From: Ruminococcus sp.
Lineage (GTDB): Bacteria; Bacillota; Clostridia; Oscillospirales; Ruminococcaceae
Assembly: GCA_017462565.1 (NCBI GenBank)
Contig: JAFTQW010000029.1
Location: forward strand, 48,760-112,759
DNA length: 64,000 bases
Direction of reading: 5' to 3'
Shown here: one piece after another, positions 17,712-27,257 of the stretch
How the letters are laid out: each line of letters begins with the position of its first letter
How positions within the stretch are numbered: the first letter of the stretch is position 1
Translations under genes and position numbers: made by a program
The notes under the pieces: model-generated
The model's input: the letters and a program-made list of their open reading frames with translations, nothing else
Databases searched by the model: none
What the model was told of the DNA's origin: nothing

Positions 17712-18887
17712 TTAATCTGCTAAAGCACGATTTATAATATTCATTGCTTCATAATACTGAACATCATAATCATCGTCTGCATTGTCATCGACCACCGTAT
17801 AGTCGGGACTCAGTCCGATCTTATCATAGCATTCGGAAACAGTCGTTCTATATTCGGCAACTGTAAGAACAACAGCTCCTCCGTTTTCCATTTCAGTTGT
17901 TATCTGCATAACTCCTTTTCCGTAAGTTTTTTCGCCGACCAGTTCAGCTTTTTCAAAATCACGAAGAGAAGCTGCAAAAAGTTCTGCTGCGCTTGCTGTA
18001 TTTTTATTCACGATCACTGCCATGGGCATATCAAGTTCGGAACTGTCGGAATAAACGATAGTTTCAGAATGTCCGTCTTTATATTCAGCGATTGCAATAA
18101 CTCCCTCTGGCAGAAGCGGATCAAGACATTCCTCAACTGATTCAACAAGTCCGCCCGGATTATCTCTCAAATCAAATATGAGAGCCTTTGCTCCGTTTGA
18201 AGTAAGATGCTGCAACGTCTCTATAAACTGTTCGGGAGTATTCTGTTTAAACCCATCAATTTTTATATAACCGATAGAGCCGTCGATAAGCTCGCCTGTT
18301 ACAGTTACCAGTTCAATAGAACGGCGAGTGAAAGTATAATCGGTGTCAACACCGTTTCTTCTGATAGTAAGAGTAATGCTTGTTCCTTCCGAACCGTTCA
18401 TAGCCTCAACGGATTCATTAAATCCTGTTTCAATTACGTCAACTCCATCGACGGATATAATTATATCGCCTTTCTGAATTCCGGATTCAGTAGCTGGTGA
18501 ATCAGCTATAATATCGTCTATGCGTATATAGCCGCTTTCATCCTCGGAAAGAGTTAATCCAAGACCAATAAGCTCTCCTGCATTGTCGTTCTGCTCCTCA
18601 ATATACTCGTCTGCGGAAAGATAGCGTGAATAATTATCAGCAAGTCCTGCAACATACCCTTTAAGAATGCCGTCGTTAAGCTCTGATTCATCAATTTCTC
18701 CGAAATAATTGTCTCTTACGTATGTGTCAAGAAGCTGAAGTGAGTTATATTTTTTAGCTTTTTCATTTACATCAACGACTTTTTTGTTAAAGCTTTGGAG
18801 AGAGAAAAAGGAAGTTAATATAAACGTCACCGCCGAAGCAATTGCTATAAGACTCAAAGCAAGTCCAAGACTGATTTTTTTGTTCAT
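17712..18887 (-). CDS. S41 carboxyl-terminal processing protease (CtpB-like)
   Basis: The 391-residue protease has an N-terminal membrane anchor ('LALSLIAIASAVTFILTSFF'), a PDZ domain (~residues 95-180, 'GLGLTLSEDESGYIRI' and 'SPATESGIQKGDIIISVDG') and the S41 catalytic domain. The Ser-Lys dyad is visible: serine in 'NKNTASAAELFAASLRD' and lysine in 'GEKTYGKGVMQ'. The ATG at 18887 has AAAGGTG upstream; the GTG three codons earlier is less likely. It acts outside the membrane. It lies downstream of the ftsEX/M23 genes, a common Firmicute order, but a terminator at 18919-18945 separates them. Confidence 0.92.
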   Translation of the reverse strand: MNKKISLGLALSLIAIASAVTFILTSFFSLQSFNKKVVDVNEKAKKYNSLQLLDTYVRDNYFGEIDESELNDGILKGYVAGLADNYSRYLSADEYIEEQNDNAGELIGLGLTLSEDESGYIRIDDIIADSPATESGIQKGDIIISVDGVDVIETGFNESVEAMNGSEGTSITLTIRRNGVDTDYTFTRRSIELVTVTGELIDGSIGYIKIDGFKQNTPEQFIETLQHLTSNGAKALIFDLRDNPGGLVESVEECLDPLLPEGVIAIAEYKDGHSETIVYSDSSELDMPMAVIVNKNTASAAELFAASLRDFEKAELVGEKTYGKGVMQITTEMENGGAVVLTVAEYRTTVSECYDKIGLSPDYTVVDDNADDDYDVQYYEAMNIINRALAD

Positions 18888-18918
18888 GTTATGCACCTTT
18901 CTATTTTCATTGCAAAAA

Positions 18919-18945
18919 TCAGGGCAGTCTGTTTAACCGCCCTGA
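18919..18945 (-). terminator. Terminator after the M23 gene
   Basis: The stem TCAGGGC/GCCCTGA is followed on the minus strand by a TTTTTG run. Confidence 0.75.
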
Positions 18946-18956
18946 ACAAAAATTGA

Positions 18957-20366
18957 CTATCTGCTTACATAATTCAGCGGATCCTGAGCAACGCCGTTTA
19001 CATAAACCTCAAAATGAAGATGATCGCCTGTAGACCAGCCTGTTGAACCGATATATCCGATAGTTTGTCCCTGTGAAACATAATCGCCGACTGATACTGA
19101 AACTGATGAAAGATGAGCATATCTTGTTGAATATGTACCGTCATGGGAGATAAGGACATAATTCCCGTAATTTCCTCCGCAGCCGCAGCCATAATCCTTC
19201 GGATAATCATGGGTACATGAATTGCTTACCGCTATAACCGTACCAGACTGCGCAGCAACAGCAGCTCCTCCGTGAATTCCGGCATCGCCGACATCTATGC
19301 CTCTGTGCATTGTTCCCCATCTTGCGCCGTAATAACTTGATATATAATAGAATCCCGGTGCAGGCCAGATAAATCCGGCTGACGAAGTTTCAGGTGGAGT
19401 ATAAGACGGCTCGGTTACTGTTGGCGAGGTAACTGTTTCGTTTCCGCCATTATTACTCGGCACCGTAGTTGTCTGCTGTTGCTGCTGACGGCGAGCCTCA
19501 TCCTCTGCCTGCTTTCTCTTTTCCTCGGCAATACGCTCGTTTTCTTTTCTGATAGTCTCTTCGATTATTGCATCTTCCTCAGCCTGAAGCGCTTGATTTT
19601 TAGCTGTAAGATCAGCCTTGTCGCCCTCAAGTCTTGACTGCTCTTTCTTAATACGGTCTATTTCAGCCTTAGTCTGCTCGTATTTTTTATCCAATTCTTC
19701 GAGAGAAGCTTCTTTTTCCGACTTTTTCTTCTGCTGACTTTCAAGTTTCATATCAAGGGTGAGCTTTTCGCTTTCAAGGTTGCTTTTGCTTTTTTCAAGA
19801 TTTTCAATATCTGCAAGAATATCATTGATAAGCTCTTCATCGTAAGCAGCCATTCTGTTTGCCATTTCAACTCTTGACATTATGTCATAGAAATCGGAAG
19901 AACCTACGATTATTGATGCAAGATTGTCGTTTCCCGAAACGTACATGGCACATAAACGCTCTTTAAAAAGTTCAACGTTTTTATCAATTTCATCCTGCTG
20001 TTCAACGATAGTTTTATCGAGCTGTTCAATGTTATCCTGAGCAGTATCGATATCCTTTTCAATGGATTCAAGTTCGGTATTAAGGAGATTAATGTTTTCA
20101 CGAATCAGCTCGATCTGCTCCATAAGAGTTTCCTGGTACTGCTTTTCATTTTCCGCATTACCTGCAAGAGCTTTTATCTGTTCTTCATATTCAGCTATTT
20201 TCTGCTCGTTAGCAGCTCTTTCCTCCTGAATCTCACTTACTGTTTTAGCCGAAACCTTTGCAACGTTCTTATTGGAAAAAGCATTGTAGGATGCCACAGC
20301 TCCAACGGAAACCGCCATACAGGTGACAAAGGAAAGAATTTTTTTGAATATGCTTAATTTACTCAT
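18957..20366 (-). CDS. M23 murein hydrolase with coiled coil (PcsB/EnvC-like)
   Basis: The 469-residue exported protein starts with a signal segment (residues ~8-30). A long coiled coil follows (~40-280, rich in E, K, Q), then a proline/threonine-rich linker and a C-terminal M23 domain. Zinc and catalytic residues appear as H-xxx-D in 'MHRGIDVGDAG' and H-x-H in 'DHLHFEVYVNG'. A cysteine-rich loop, 'CTHDYPKDYGCGCGGNYG', is typical of clostridial M23 domains. By analogy with PcsB/EnvC, the FtsEX complex encoded upstream would control it from the membrane during cell division. Confidence 0.92.
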   Translation of the reverse strand: MSKLSIFKKILSFVTCMAVSVGAVASYNAFSNKNVAKVSAKTVSEIQEERAANEQKIAEYEEQIKALAGNAENEKQYQETLMEQIELIRENINLLNTELESIEKDIDTAQDNIEQLDKTIVEQQDEIDKNVELFKERLCAMYVSGNDNLASIIVGSSDFYDIMSRVEMANRMAAYDEELINDILADIENLEKSKSNLESEKLTLDMKLESQQKKKSEKEASLEELDKKYEQTKAEIDRIKKEQSRLEGDKADLTAKNQALQAEEDAIIEETIRKENERIAEEKRKQAEDEARRQQQQQTTTVPSNNGGNETVTSPTVTEPSYTPPETSSAGFIWPAPGFYYISSYYGARWGTMHRGIDVGDAGIHGGAAVAAQSGTVIAVSNSCTHDYPKDYGCGCGGNYGNYVLISHDGTYSTRYAHLSSVSVSVGDYVSQGQTIGYIGSTGWSTGDHLHFEVYVNGVAQDPLNYVSR

Positions 20367-20452
20367 AATAGCTGCGAATCAGAATCGACCACTAACATAT
20401 CATCAGGTCGGTCCAGCCGCCGCCTCCTTTCAAAAGATAAATTACCCCATTT

Positions 20453-21364
20453 TTATACGTCAACGTGCCGTCTTGTACTGATAACGCTTCCGAGAGCGCC
20501 GACAAACGAACCCGCAACAAGATATGCGATAAGCACATATAATCTTATATCCTCAAATGGAATAAGCGAACCAAGTCCGAAAGCGTTCATAAGAGTTTCT
20601 TCGCTCTGCATAACTTTAAAAATTGCCTGATAAGCAGACCATGTTATGAAAAATGCTCCCGTGCCTGCAAAAAGCCCTGTCACCATACCCTCGACAAAAA
20701 ACGGAGTTCGGATGAAAGAGTTGGTTGCGCCGACATATTTCATGATCTGAATTTCTTCACGTCTTGCAAAAACGCTTGCTTTTGTGGTATTCGAGATCAT
20801 AATTATTGATACTGCCGCAAGCGCAATAACTACGGCTCCGGCTATAAGCGAGACTACTCTTCTGAGTTCTTTAAGAAATTCTGCAACCTGAAGCGATGAC
20901 TGCGCTTTCAGAACAACCGGCATTGTATTTATCTCAGCAGTTGTGTCTGCAATGATGTCGTTATTTTTAACGGTAACGCTGAATCCATCCGGCATAAAGC
21001 TGGCATCATCGCCAATATAATCATTAAAGATCTTTTCAGCACTTGTAAGATTTGCTCTCTGACGTACAAGAGCTTCTTCCTTTGAGATAAATGTTATCTT
21101 ATCAACATTCGGAATCTTTCTGAGGTCTTCTTCAGCTTTTTTAATCTCGTCATCCGGCGTTCCGACGTTCAAGTGAACCACGATTTCGTTTTTATCATTA
21201 AGACCGAGAATCATTGAATTCATGTTTATGTAAAAAAGCGACGCCACTCCGACAAGCAAAAGTGAAATAAGAAGAACGCAAAATGTGGCAAACGCCATCA
21301 TTTTATTTTTCCAGATATTCTCAACGCCTTGATTTGCAAGGTATTTAAAGCCGCTTATCTTCAT
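20453..21364 (-). CDS. ftsX: Cell division membrane protein FtsX
   Basis: The 303-residue protein has four membrane helices: one near residues 22-45, then an extracellular domain (~50-165), then three more helices. It transmits ATP hydrolysis by FtsE to the extracellular hydrolase. Family features include 'NEIVVHLNVGTPDDEI' and 'FARREEIQIMKYVGATNSFI', the latter followed by 'RTPFFVEGMVTGLFAG'. The start overlaps the ftsE stop by 4 bp. Length is normal. Confidence 0.95.
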   Translation of the reverse strand: MKISGFKYLANQGVENIWKNKMMAFATFCVLLISLLLVGVASLFYINMNSMILGLNDKNEIVVHLNVGTPDDEIKKAEEDLRKIPNVDKITFISKEEALVRQRANLTSAEKIFNDYIGDDASFMPDGFSVTVKNNDIIADTTAEINTMPVVLKAQSSLQVAEFLKELRRVVSLIAGAVVIALAAVSIIMISNTTKASVFARREEIQIMKYVGATNSFIRTPFFVEGMVTGLFAGTGAFFITWSAYQAIFKVMQSEETLMNAFGLGSLIPFEDIRLYVLIAYLVAGSFVGALGSVISTRRHVDV

Positions 21365-22233
21365 ACTGCACCTCCCGACGTTTTCTCACCGGTTATTGCA
21401 GCAATAACATCATCTGCGCTCATTTCATCAAGCGGAATATCCGTATTTACCGATTCTTCCTCAGTAAAACCGTCTACAGTCACAGAAGATGTTCCTGCTT
21501 CCTGCAAAGACAGCTGAGGAGGATTAATCTCCGCTCCGGGAGGCATTATAATCTCATCATTTGCACCGAGAATAACCTCATCAAATACGATCTCACCTTC
21601 GGTAATGTTTATTATTCTGCCTCCGAAATGACGTACAAGGTCATGTTCATGAGTAACCATAAGTATAGTTGTTCCCTGATCGTTGATGCTTTTGAGAAGC
21701 TCTACGATCTCATAAGAAAGCTCGGGATCAATATTTCCGGTCGGCTCATCAGCAATAATAAGCTGCGGATCGTTCACAAGCGCTCTTGCAATTGCAACAC
21801 GCTGTTTTTCACCGCCGGAAAGCTCATCGGGATATGAATTAGTTTTCGCATGAAGTCCGACAAGACTTATAACATAAGGAACTCTTTTGCGTATATATTT
21901 TATCGGAGCATCTATAACACGAAGAACGAAAGCAATATTTTCGTAAACGGTCATAGACGGGATCAGACGGAAATCCTGAAATACAAATCCGAGAGTACGG
22001 CGAAATTCAGGTATTTTGCGTTTTTTCAGCTTGCCAAGATTATAGCCGTTTACGGTAACAACACCGCTTGTTGCGTCTATTTCTTTAAGCAGAAGCTTGA
22101 TCATAGTACTTTTTCCCGCACCGGATGAACCTACAACGAAAGCAAAATCGCCGTCGTTTATTTTCAGGCTGACGTTATTAAGAGCGTCAACGCCGCTGGA
22201 ATAGGTTACAGATACGTTTTTAAGTTCTACCAA
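21361..22233 (-). CDS. ftsE: Cell division ATPase FtsE with C-terminal extension
   Basis: The 290-residue ATPase has Walker A 'VGSSGAGKSTMIKLLL', the signature 'ELSGGEKQRVAIARALV', Walker B 'LIIADEPTGNID' and 'VTHEHDLV'. FtsE usually has ~228 residues; here about 60 extra acidic residues follow, containing 'LDEMSADDVIAAITGEK'. The start is a TTG at 22233 preceded by AAGGTAGGTG; no ATG lies nearby in frame. It is co-transcribed with ftsX and the M23 gene, and probably with the PucR-type regulator gene upstream. Confidence 0.93.
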   Translation of the reverse strand: MVELKNVSVTYSSGVDALNNVSLKINDGDFAFVVGSSGAGKSTMIKLLLKEIDATSGVVTVNGYNLGKLKKRKIPEFRRTLGFVFQDFRLIPSMTVYENIAFVLRVIDAPIKYIRKRVPYVISLVGLHAKTNSYPDELSGGEKQRVAIARALVNDPQLIIADEPTGNIDPELSYEIVELLKSINDQGTTILMVTHEHDLVRHFGGRIINITEGEIVFDEVILGANDEIIMPPGAEINPPQLSLQEAGTSSVTVDGFTEEESVNTDIPLDEMSADDVIAAITGEKTSGGAV

Positions 22234-22290
22234 TGGTTTTACACCTACCTTAATCTGTAAGGGCGGAAAGCTCCGTCCTCGTTCTTAAAA

Positions 22291-23376
22291 TCAGAACTTT
22301 ACCGGATTTGCCGACAGGTATTTCTTAACCATGAGAGCAATTTTAAAGATAATAGCGTGATCGAACTCACGAAGGTCAAGACCTGTAAGCTTTTTAATTT
22401 TTTCGAGTCTGTATACAAGAGTATTTCTGTGTACAAAGAGCTTTCTTGAAGTTTCAGAAACATTAAGATTATTTTCAAAGAATTTCTGAATAGTGAAAAG
22501 CGTTTCGTGATCGAGAGATTCTATGCTTCCAACCTTAAAAACTTCATGAAGGAAAGTTTCGCAGAGAGTTGTCGGAAGATGATAGATAAGACGTGCGATT
22601 CCAAGGTTATCATAGCTGACGATGACCTTATCGGTATCGAAAACCTTACCGACCTCAAGAGCCATCTGAGCTTCCTTGAACGAACGTGCAAGATCCTTTA
22701 CTCCGACAACAGAAGTTCCGATACCAACATTTATTCTTGTATAGAACTCACTGCTTAAAGTATCGGCGATGGAACGTGCGAGCTTTTCAAGATCCTTTGA
22801 ATCGACTGTGCTTTTAAGTTCTTTTACAAGAACGATGTCGCTTTCTGTGATATTGAAAACGAAGTCTTTATTTTTATCCGGGAAGAGATTCTGGATAACG
22901 TCATAAGCGGAAATGTCGTTAGCAGAAATAATTCTGATAAGGAAAACCGCACGGCTTATTTCAGCATTGAAATGAAGCTCTCTTGCCTTGATAACGATAT
23001 CTCCGGGGAGAACATTATCAAGAATAACGTTTTTAATAAAGTTGTTTCTGTCATATTTTTCATCGTAATACTGCTTGATATTTGAAAGAGTTATGGCAAG
23101 GATGCTTGCGTATTTAGCGGCAGCATCGTCCACGCCCTCCACAAAAACAGCGTAATCCGGCTTTGCTCTTGAGCCGAAAGGCTTGTATGTGAAACCGTCA
23201 CGAATAAAAATATCGTGCGAATCACTGAGATCAAGCGAAACGAATTCATTTGTAGTGCCTACTCTTGAAAGATCGCTGCAAGCGATGATAGTTGCTGTTT
23301 CATCGACCACTCCGATAGTTGCGTCGATAGTATCACGCATCTGATGAACTAAACCCTGAAATAATCTGTTGGACAT
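22291..23376 (-). CDS. PucR/CdaR-type helix-turn-helix regulator
   Basis: The 361-residue protein has an N-terminal sensor-like part, a middle GGDEF-like CdaR domain (~residues 165-270) and a C-terminal PucR HTH: 'NNLNVSETSRKLFVHRNTLV' and 'YRLEKIKKLTGLDL'. Such proteins regulate genes in response to small molecules, but the ligand here is unknown. It lies 57 bp upstream of ftsE on the same strand, so it may belong to the division operon. This pairing is seen in several Clostridia and suggests a link to cell-wall status; that is inference. Confidence 0.85.
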   Translation of the reverse strand: MSNRLFQGLVHQMRDTIDATIGVVDETATIIACSDLSRVGTTNEFVSLDLSDSHDIFIRDGFTYKPFGSRAKPDYAVFVEGVDDAAAKYASILAITLSNIKQYYDEKYDRNNFIKNVILDNVLPGDIVIKARELHFNAEISRAVFLIRIISANDISAYDVIQNLFPDKNKDFVFNITESDIVLVKELKSTVDSKDLEKLARSIADTLSSEFYTRINVGIGTSVVGVKDLARSFKEAQMALEVGKVFDTDKVIVSYDNLGIARLIYHLPTTLCETFLHEVFKVGSIESLDHETLFTIQKFFENNLNVSETSRKLFVHRNTLVYRLEKIKKLTGLDLREFDHAIIFKIALMVKKYLSANPVKF

Positions 23377-23632
23377 AATTTACATCCCTTCTGAATTTTA
23401 TTATAATTTTATTCGCAGCAAGTCTCTGGGAATAGTGCGGCAGTGTTTAACTGCAACTTCAATATATTACAAATTGTAACATATTTTCAGCATCAATTTG
23501 TTAACAAAGTGTTAACTTTTATTCCAAAGCTTGCAATTTCAACATTTTTAATGCTTTTTATTTGTCAATTTACGACAATTAGTATTTTTCGTTTGTAACC
23601 AAGCCGTAATTTTTATACCAAAAATGTAATTT

Positions 23633-25402
23633 TTACATTTTCTCCGGCTGTTCAACATTAAGGATAGATAATGCATTTCTTAAAGTCTGTCTTACTGCGA
23701 GACAAAGAAGTATTCTTGCGTTCATAAGCTCTGGTGTTTCCGCATTTTTAACACTGCAAGCATCGTAAAAACGGTGGAAGAGCGTTGCAAGGTCGATAGA
23801 ATATTTTGTAATTCGAGCCGGATCGTAGTTCTTTGCGGCAAGATTTATCTCCTTCGGAAGAGCTGCAATATGACGGATAAGCTCAATCTCACGAGAATTA
23901 TCGAGAAGACTGAGATCGGCAGCTTCCGGAATTTCTATTCCCTCCGATTTTAAATTAGCAATAAGACTGCAAATTCTCGCATGAGCATACTGAACGTAGT
24001 AAACCGGATTCTGTGAGGATTTCTCAACAGCAAGATCAAGATCAAATTCAAACTGTGAATTAGCTTCACGGAGATTGAAATAAAATCTCGCAGCGTCTAT
24101 CGGTATCTCATCGAGAAGAGTTACGAGAGTTATTGCCTTTCCGCTTCTCTTTGAAAGCTTTACGACCTCTCCCTGACGAACAAGTCGAACCATCTGCATA
24201 AGTACGACATCCAGCTTATCGGAATCTACTCCAAGCGCTGTTAAAGCCGCTTTAAGACGTGGAACATAACCGTGGTGATCTGCTCCGAGTACGTTTATAG
24301 CCTTGTCGAATCCACGGGTAACAAGCTTATCGTAGTGATACGCAATATCCGGAACGACATAAGTAGGAATACCGTTTGCACGAACAAGAACAAAGTCCTT
24401 GTCAACGCCGAATTCTGTAGCCTTAAACCAGATCGCACCCTCCTGTTCATAGGTGTATCCGGCTTCACGAAGCTTGTCCACAATTTTCATAGTTTCTCCG
24501 CTTGCATGAAGAGTGCTTTCTCTGAACCAGTTATCGTAAACTATGCGGTATTTTTTCAGATCACGTTCAAGACCCTCGATATTCAACGGAAGAGCATATT
24601 CAACAAGAGCCTTTCTGCGTTCGTCCTCACTAAGATCCTGAAGGCTGAAAATATTTTTATGGTAATAGTTTGCACTATGTTCAATAATATCTGCGCCCAG
24701 GTAAACATCTTCGGGCATTTCAAAATCCTGTCCCTCGCCACTTCTTGAATAGATATCAGCACAAAGCTTTTCCGTATCGCCGTGACAGTCATACACCGCC
24801 TGCTGTCCTTTTTCAGAGCAGATCTGCATATATCTCAGAGAAAGGGATTTTCCGAATTTCTCGATCTGATTTCCTGCATCGTTAACATAAAATTCTCTTT
24901 CGGCTTTAAACCCTGCCCAATCGAGAACGCTTGCAAGGCAATCGCCTATCGCTCCGCCTCTGGCATTTCCAATATGCATAGGACCTGTCGGGTTTGCAGA
25001 AACAAATTCCACCAGAACTCTTTTTCCGCCGCCAAAATCAGTTTTGCCAAAATTTTCTTTTTCTGTAAGAACATTTTCAATAACGTCCGAAAACCACTTG
25101 CGGCTGAGGAAAAAATTCATAAATCCCGGACCTGCAACTTCGGTTCTTTCAAAAAGCGAATCCCCAAGCTCTATTTTTTCACAGAGCAGCTCAGCAATTT
25201 TTCTCGGAGGCATTTTAAAAGTCTTTGCGCATACCATAGCTGTATTTGCGGCAAAATCTCCGTGCGACTTATCCGCCGGAATTTCTATACTGAACGCCGG
25301 AACCGGAACTGCCGGAACGGCTCCCTCAGCTGTAAGCTTACCGAGAGCTTCAACTATAAGTTCACGAAGCTGAAGCGACGCTTTGTTTATAAGATCTGAC
25401 AT
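23633..25402 (-). CDS. argS: Arginyl-tRNA synthetase
   Basis: The 589-residue enzyme charges tRNA-Arg. The N-terminal Arg-N domain is followed by the class I core with the HIGH-type motif in 'SANPTGPMHIGNARGGAIGD' and a KMSKS-like 'LSKRSGKAITL'. The DALR anticodon-binding domain is at the end ('YVQYAHARICSLI' begins it). Length matches the family. It is the last gene of an operon with the DUF1934 gene and the ddl homologue; the ywiB-argS order is known from Bacillus. Confidence 0.97.
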   Translation of the reverse strand: MSDLINKASLQLRELIVEALGKLTAEGAVPAVPVPAFSIEIPADKSHGDFAANTAMVCAKTFKMPPRKIAELLCEKIELGDSLFERTEVAGPGFMNFFLSRKWFSDVIENVLTEKENFGKTDFGGGKRVLVEFVSANPTGPMHIGNARGGAIGDCLASVLDWAGFKAEREFYVNDAGNQIEKFGKSLSLRYMQICSEKGQQAVYDCHGDTEKLCADIYSRSGEGQDFEMPEDVYLGADIIEHSANYYHKNIFSLQDLSEDERRKALVEYALPLNIEGLERDLKKYRIVYDNWFRESTLHASGETMKIVDKLREAGYTYEQEGAIWFKATEFGVDKDFVLVRANGIPTYVVPDIAYHYDKLVTRGFDKAINVLGADHHGYVPRLKAALTALGVDSDKLDVVLMQMVRLVRQGEVVKLSKRSGKAITLVTLLDEIPIDAARFYFNLREANSQFEFDLDLAVEKSSQNPVYYVQYAHARICSLIANLKSEGIEIPEAADLSLLDNSREIELIRHIAALPKEINLAAKNYDPARITKYSIDLATLFHRFYDACSVKNAETPELMNARILLCLAVRQTLRNALSILNVEQPEKM

Positions 25403-25432
25403 TTAACATTTATCCTTTCTGTCTGATGAAGA

Positions 25433-25852
25433 TCATTGATCCTGCACAGTTATAATTATTTCGTTATCCGATAAATAAGAAGAATTCAGATCAAGTGTAT
25501 ATTTGAGATAAATTCTTCCGTTATTGCTTATTGTATTTTCGATAGCATGAGTATAAACTCCTATCTGAAAATTTCCGTACGGGGTTCCGTATTGACAAAA
25601 GTGTTTCCTTCCGATCTCAAGCGAGAGAGCTGAATTTGCCGTTCCCTCACGAACTATTGAAGCGGATTTTTCTCCCTCTACTTTAATAGTAGTAACAGAA
25701 CCTTCAAAGCCTGTTGCCGACGTATCCTCATATGAAATTATATCAAATCCGTTTTCACAGGCATATTTTGCTTTAGTAAGCAGTTCTGTTTCACATTTTT
25801 CATCATTCTGCCATTGAATGCTTACAAGAGAGATCATGATATTTTTTTTCAA
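25433..25852 (-). CDS. DUF1934 beta-barrel protein (YwiB-like)
   Basis: The 139-residue protein matches the YwiB/DUF1934 family, which has a small calycin-like barrel. Typical pieces are 'ISYEDTSATGFEGSVTTIKV', 'IVREGTANSALSLEIG' and 'IYLKYTLDLNSSYLSDNEI'. The start is a TTG at 25852 with GGAGAGG just upstream; an in-frame ATG five codons later lacks such a site. Its molecular function is unknown. The position just before argS is conserved in Bacillus. Confidence 0.8.
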   Translation of the reverse strand: MKKNIMISLVSIQWQNDEKCETELLTKAKYACENGFDIISYEDTSATGFEGSVTTIKVEGEKSASIVREGTANSALSLEIGRKHFCQYGTPYGNFQIGVYTHAIENTISNNGRIYLKYTLDLNSSYLSDNEIIITVQDQ

Positions 25853-25866
25853 ATTTCCCTCTCCTT

Positions 25867-26940
25867 TTAATAGCTTCTTTCAGCATTTTCGATTGCCTGT
25901 TCAAGCAGCTTGTCAAGAAGATATCCGTGCTCCATACCAAGATGATTCATAAGCTTGGTGAAAACGCTGTTTTTTCTTAATCCCGGCGAAGTTCCTATCT
26001 TGTTAAGAAGAAGCTCGCCGTCCTCTGTTAAAAAGAAATCAACTCTTGCAAGTCCTTTGCATCCGAGAGCTTTATAAGCCGTTACGGCTGTTTCTCTTAT
26101 ACTGTTCTGGACATCGTTCGGCAAATCGGCCGGAACAATAAGATCGTCGCCGGTGCTTACGCTGAAATCGGTCGGGTCATACGAATTATTTTCTGAAACG
26201 ATTTCTCCGATATATGAAGAAAAAGGCGTATCATAGCCAAAAACTGCGGCTTCAAGTTTTCTTCCCTTTATATATTTTTCGACAACCACCTTATTATCGC
26301 TTGAAAAAGCAATTTTAACAGCGGCTATAAAGCTGTTCATATTTTCAGCAACGCTTGTTCCTGCATTACTTCCGCTGTTGGCTGGCTTTACAACGAGCGG
26401 GAATCCCATTTCAAACGAAATTTCCCTGCATTTTTCTTCGATCCTGTTCATTTCACGCTGAGTAATAAGCTTCCAGTCGGCTGTTTTAACGCCATAGTCA
26501 TCAAGCACCATATGCGTATGCGATTTGTCCATGCAGGAAGCCGCAGCGAGAAGTCCGCAGCCGACATACGGAATTCCGGCAAGATCGAGAAGTCCTTGAA
26601 CAGAGCCGTCAGCGCCTTTTTTTCCTTGAAGAAGCGGAAATGCTACATCTATTTTCTTAACGGAAGTTTCGCCGTTTTCAATGGTTATAATTCCTCTGTG
26701 AATAGGATCGGGTGAAATTATTGCAGTCGTACAGTCAGGGTTAAGTTCCCATGTCCCCGACCTTATTTCTTCTGTATCTCCCGGGAAATAAAGCCATCTT
26801 CCTTTTTTTGTAATACCTATGCATATTACCTCATACTTATCCTCAGGTATTTTTCTGATAACATCTGCTGCGGAAGCAAGAGAGAGTTCATGTTCTCTGG
26901 ACGTGCCGCCAAAAATAACAGCTGCCTTTAACTTTGCCAT
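25867..26940 (-). CDS. D-Ala-D-Ala ligase homologue lacking key active-site residues
   Basis: The 357-residue ATP-grasp protein keeps the Ddl framework: 'VIFGGTSREHELSLASA', 'GIPYVGCGLLAAASCMDK' and 'VVKPANSGSNAGTSVAE'. It has lost residues used in catalysis. Where Ddl has H-G-x-x-G-E-D-G it has 'QGKKGADG'. Where Ddl has the magnesium ligands in 'N-E-I-N-T-x-P-G' it has 'NKIGTSPG' (E to K, N to G). The 'Y-D-Y-x-x-K-Y' loop is also replaced. The ATG at 26940 follows AAAGGAG. It is probably not a normal ligase; a regulatory or altered-substrate role is possible. A second, canonical Ddl is expected elsewhere in the genome. Confidence 0.85.
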   Translation of the reverse strand: MAKLKAAVIFGGTSREHELSLASAADVIRKIPEDKYEVICIGITKKGRWLYFPGDTEEIRSGTWELNPDCTTAIISPDPIHRGIITIENGETSVKKIDVAFPLLQGKKGADGSVQGLLDLAGIPYVGCGLLAAASCMDKSHTHMVLDDYGVKTADWKLITQREMNRIEEKCREISFEMGFPLVVKPANSGSNAGTSVAENMNSFIAAVKIAFSSDNKVVVEKYIKGRKLEAAVFGYDTPFSSYIGEIVSENNSYDPTDFSVSTGDDLIVPADLPNDVQNSIRETAVTAYKALGCKGLARVDFFLTEDGELLLNKIGTSPGLRKNSVFTKLMNHLGMEHGYLLDKLLEQAIENAERSY

Positions 26941-27007
26941 ATCATTCTCCTTTAACAATAGTAGTGCAAATTGAGTATATTCTATAGTCAATTTCATGTA
27001 TCACTAT

Positions 27008-27036
27008 ATTTTATCACATTTCACAAAAAACTGCAA
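27008..27036 (-). promoter_or_regulatory. Promoter of the ddl homologue-ywiB-argS operon
   Basis: On the minus strand TTGCAG (27036-27031), a 17-bp spacer and TAAAAT (27013-27008) lie 68 bp upstream of the ddl-homologue start. The rest of the 26941-27257 gap is AT-rich and shows no gene. Confidence 0.55.
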
Positions 27037-27257
27037 GTATTTTTTGCGAAAATGAAAAAAAACACAGTAAAATTATAACGTAAAGTGCAATTAGGACAAT
27101 TTTCAACGCATACTTTTGTTGATTTTAACAACACATATTAGTCCTTTTCGTTAAAATGATGAAAAGAGCATTGGTAATTATGACGAATATTAAAGCAGAA
27201 CAAAAAGGAATCCAGCGGAACGAAGAACATCGTCTCTGACAGATTCCTTATCCTTTC

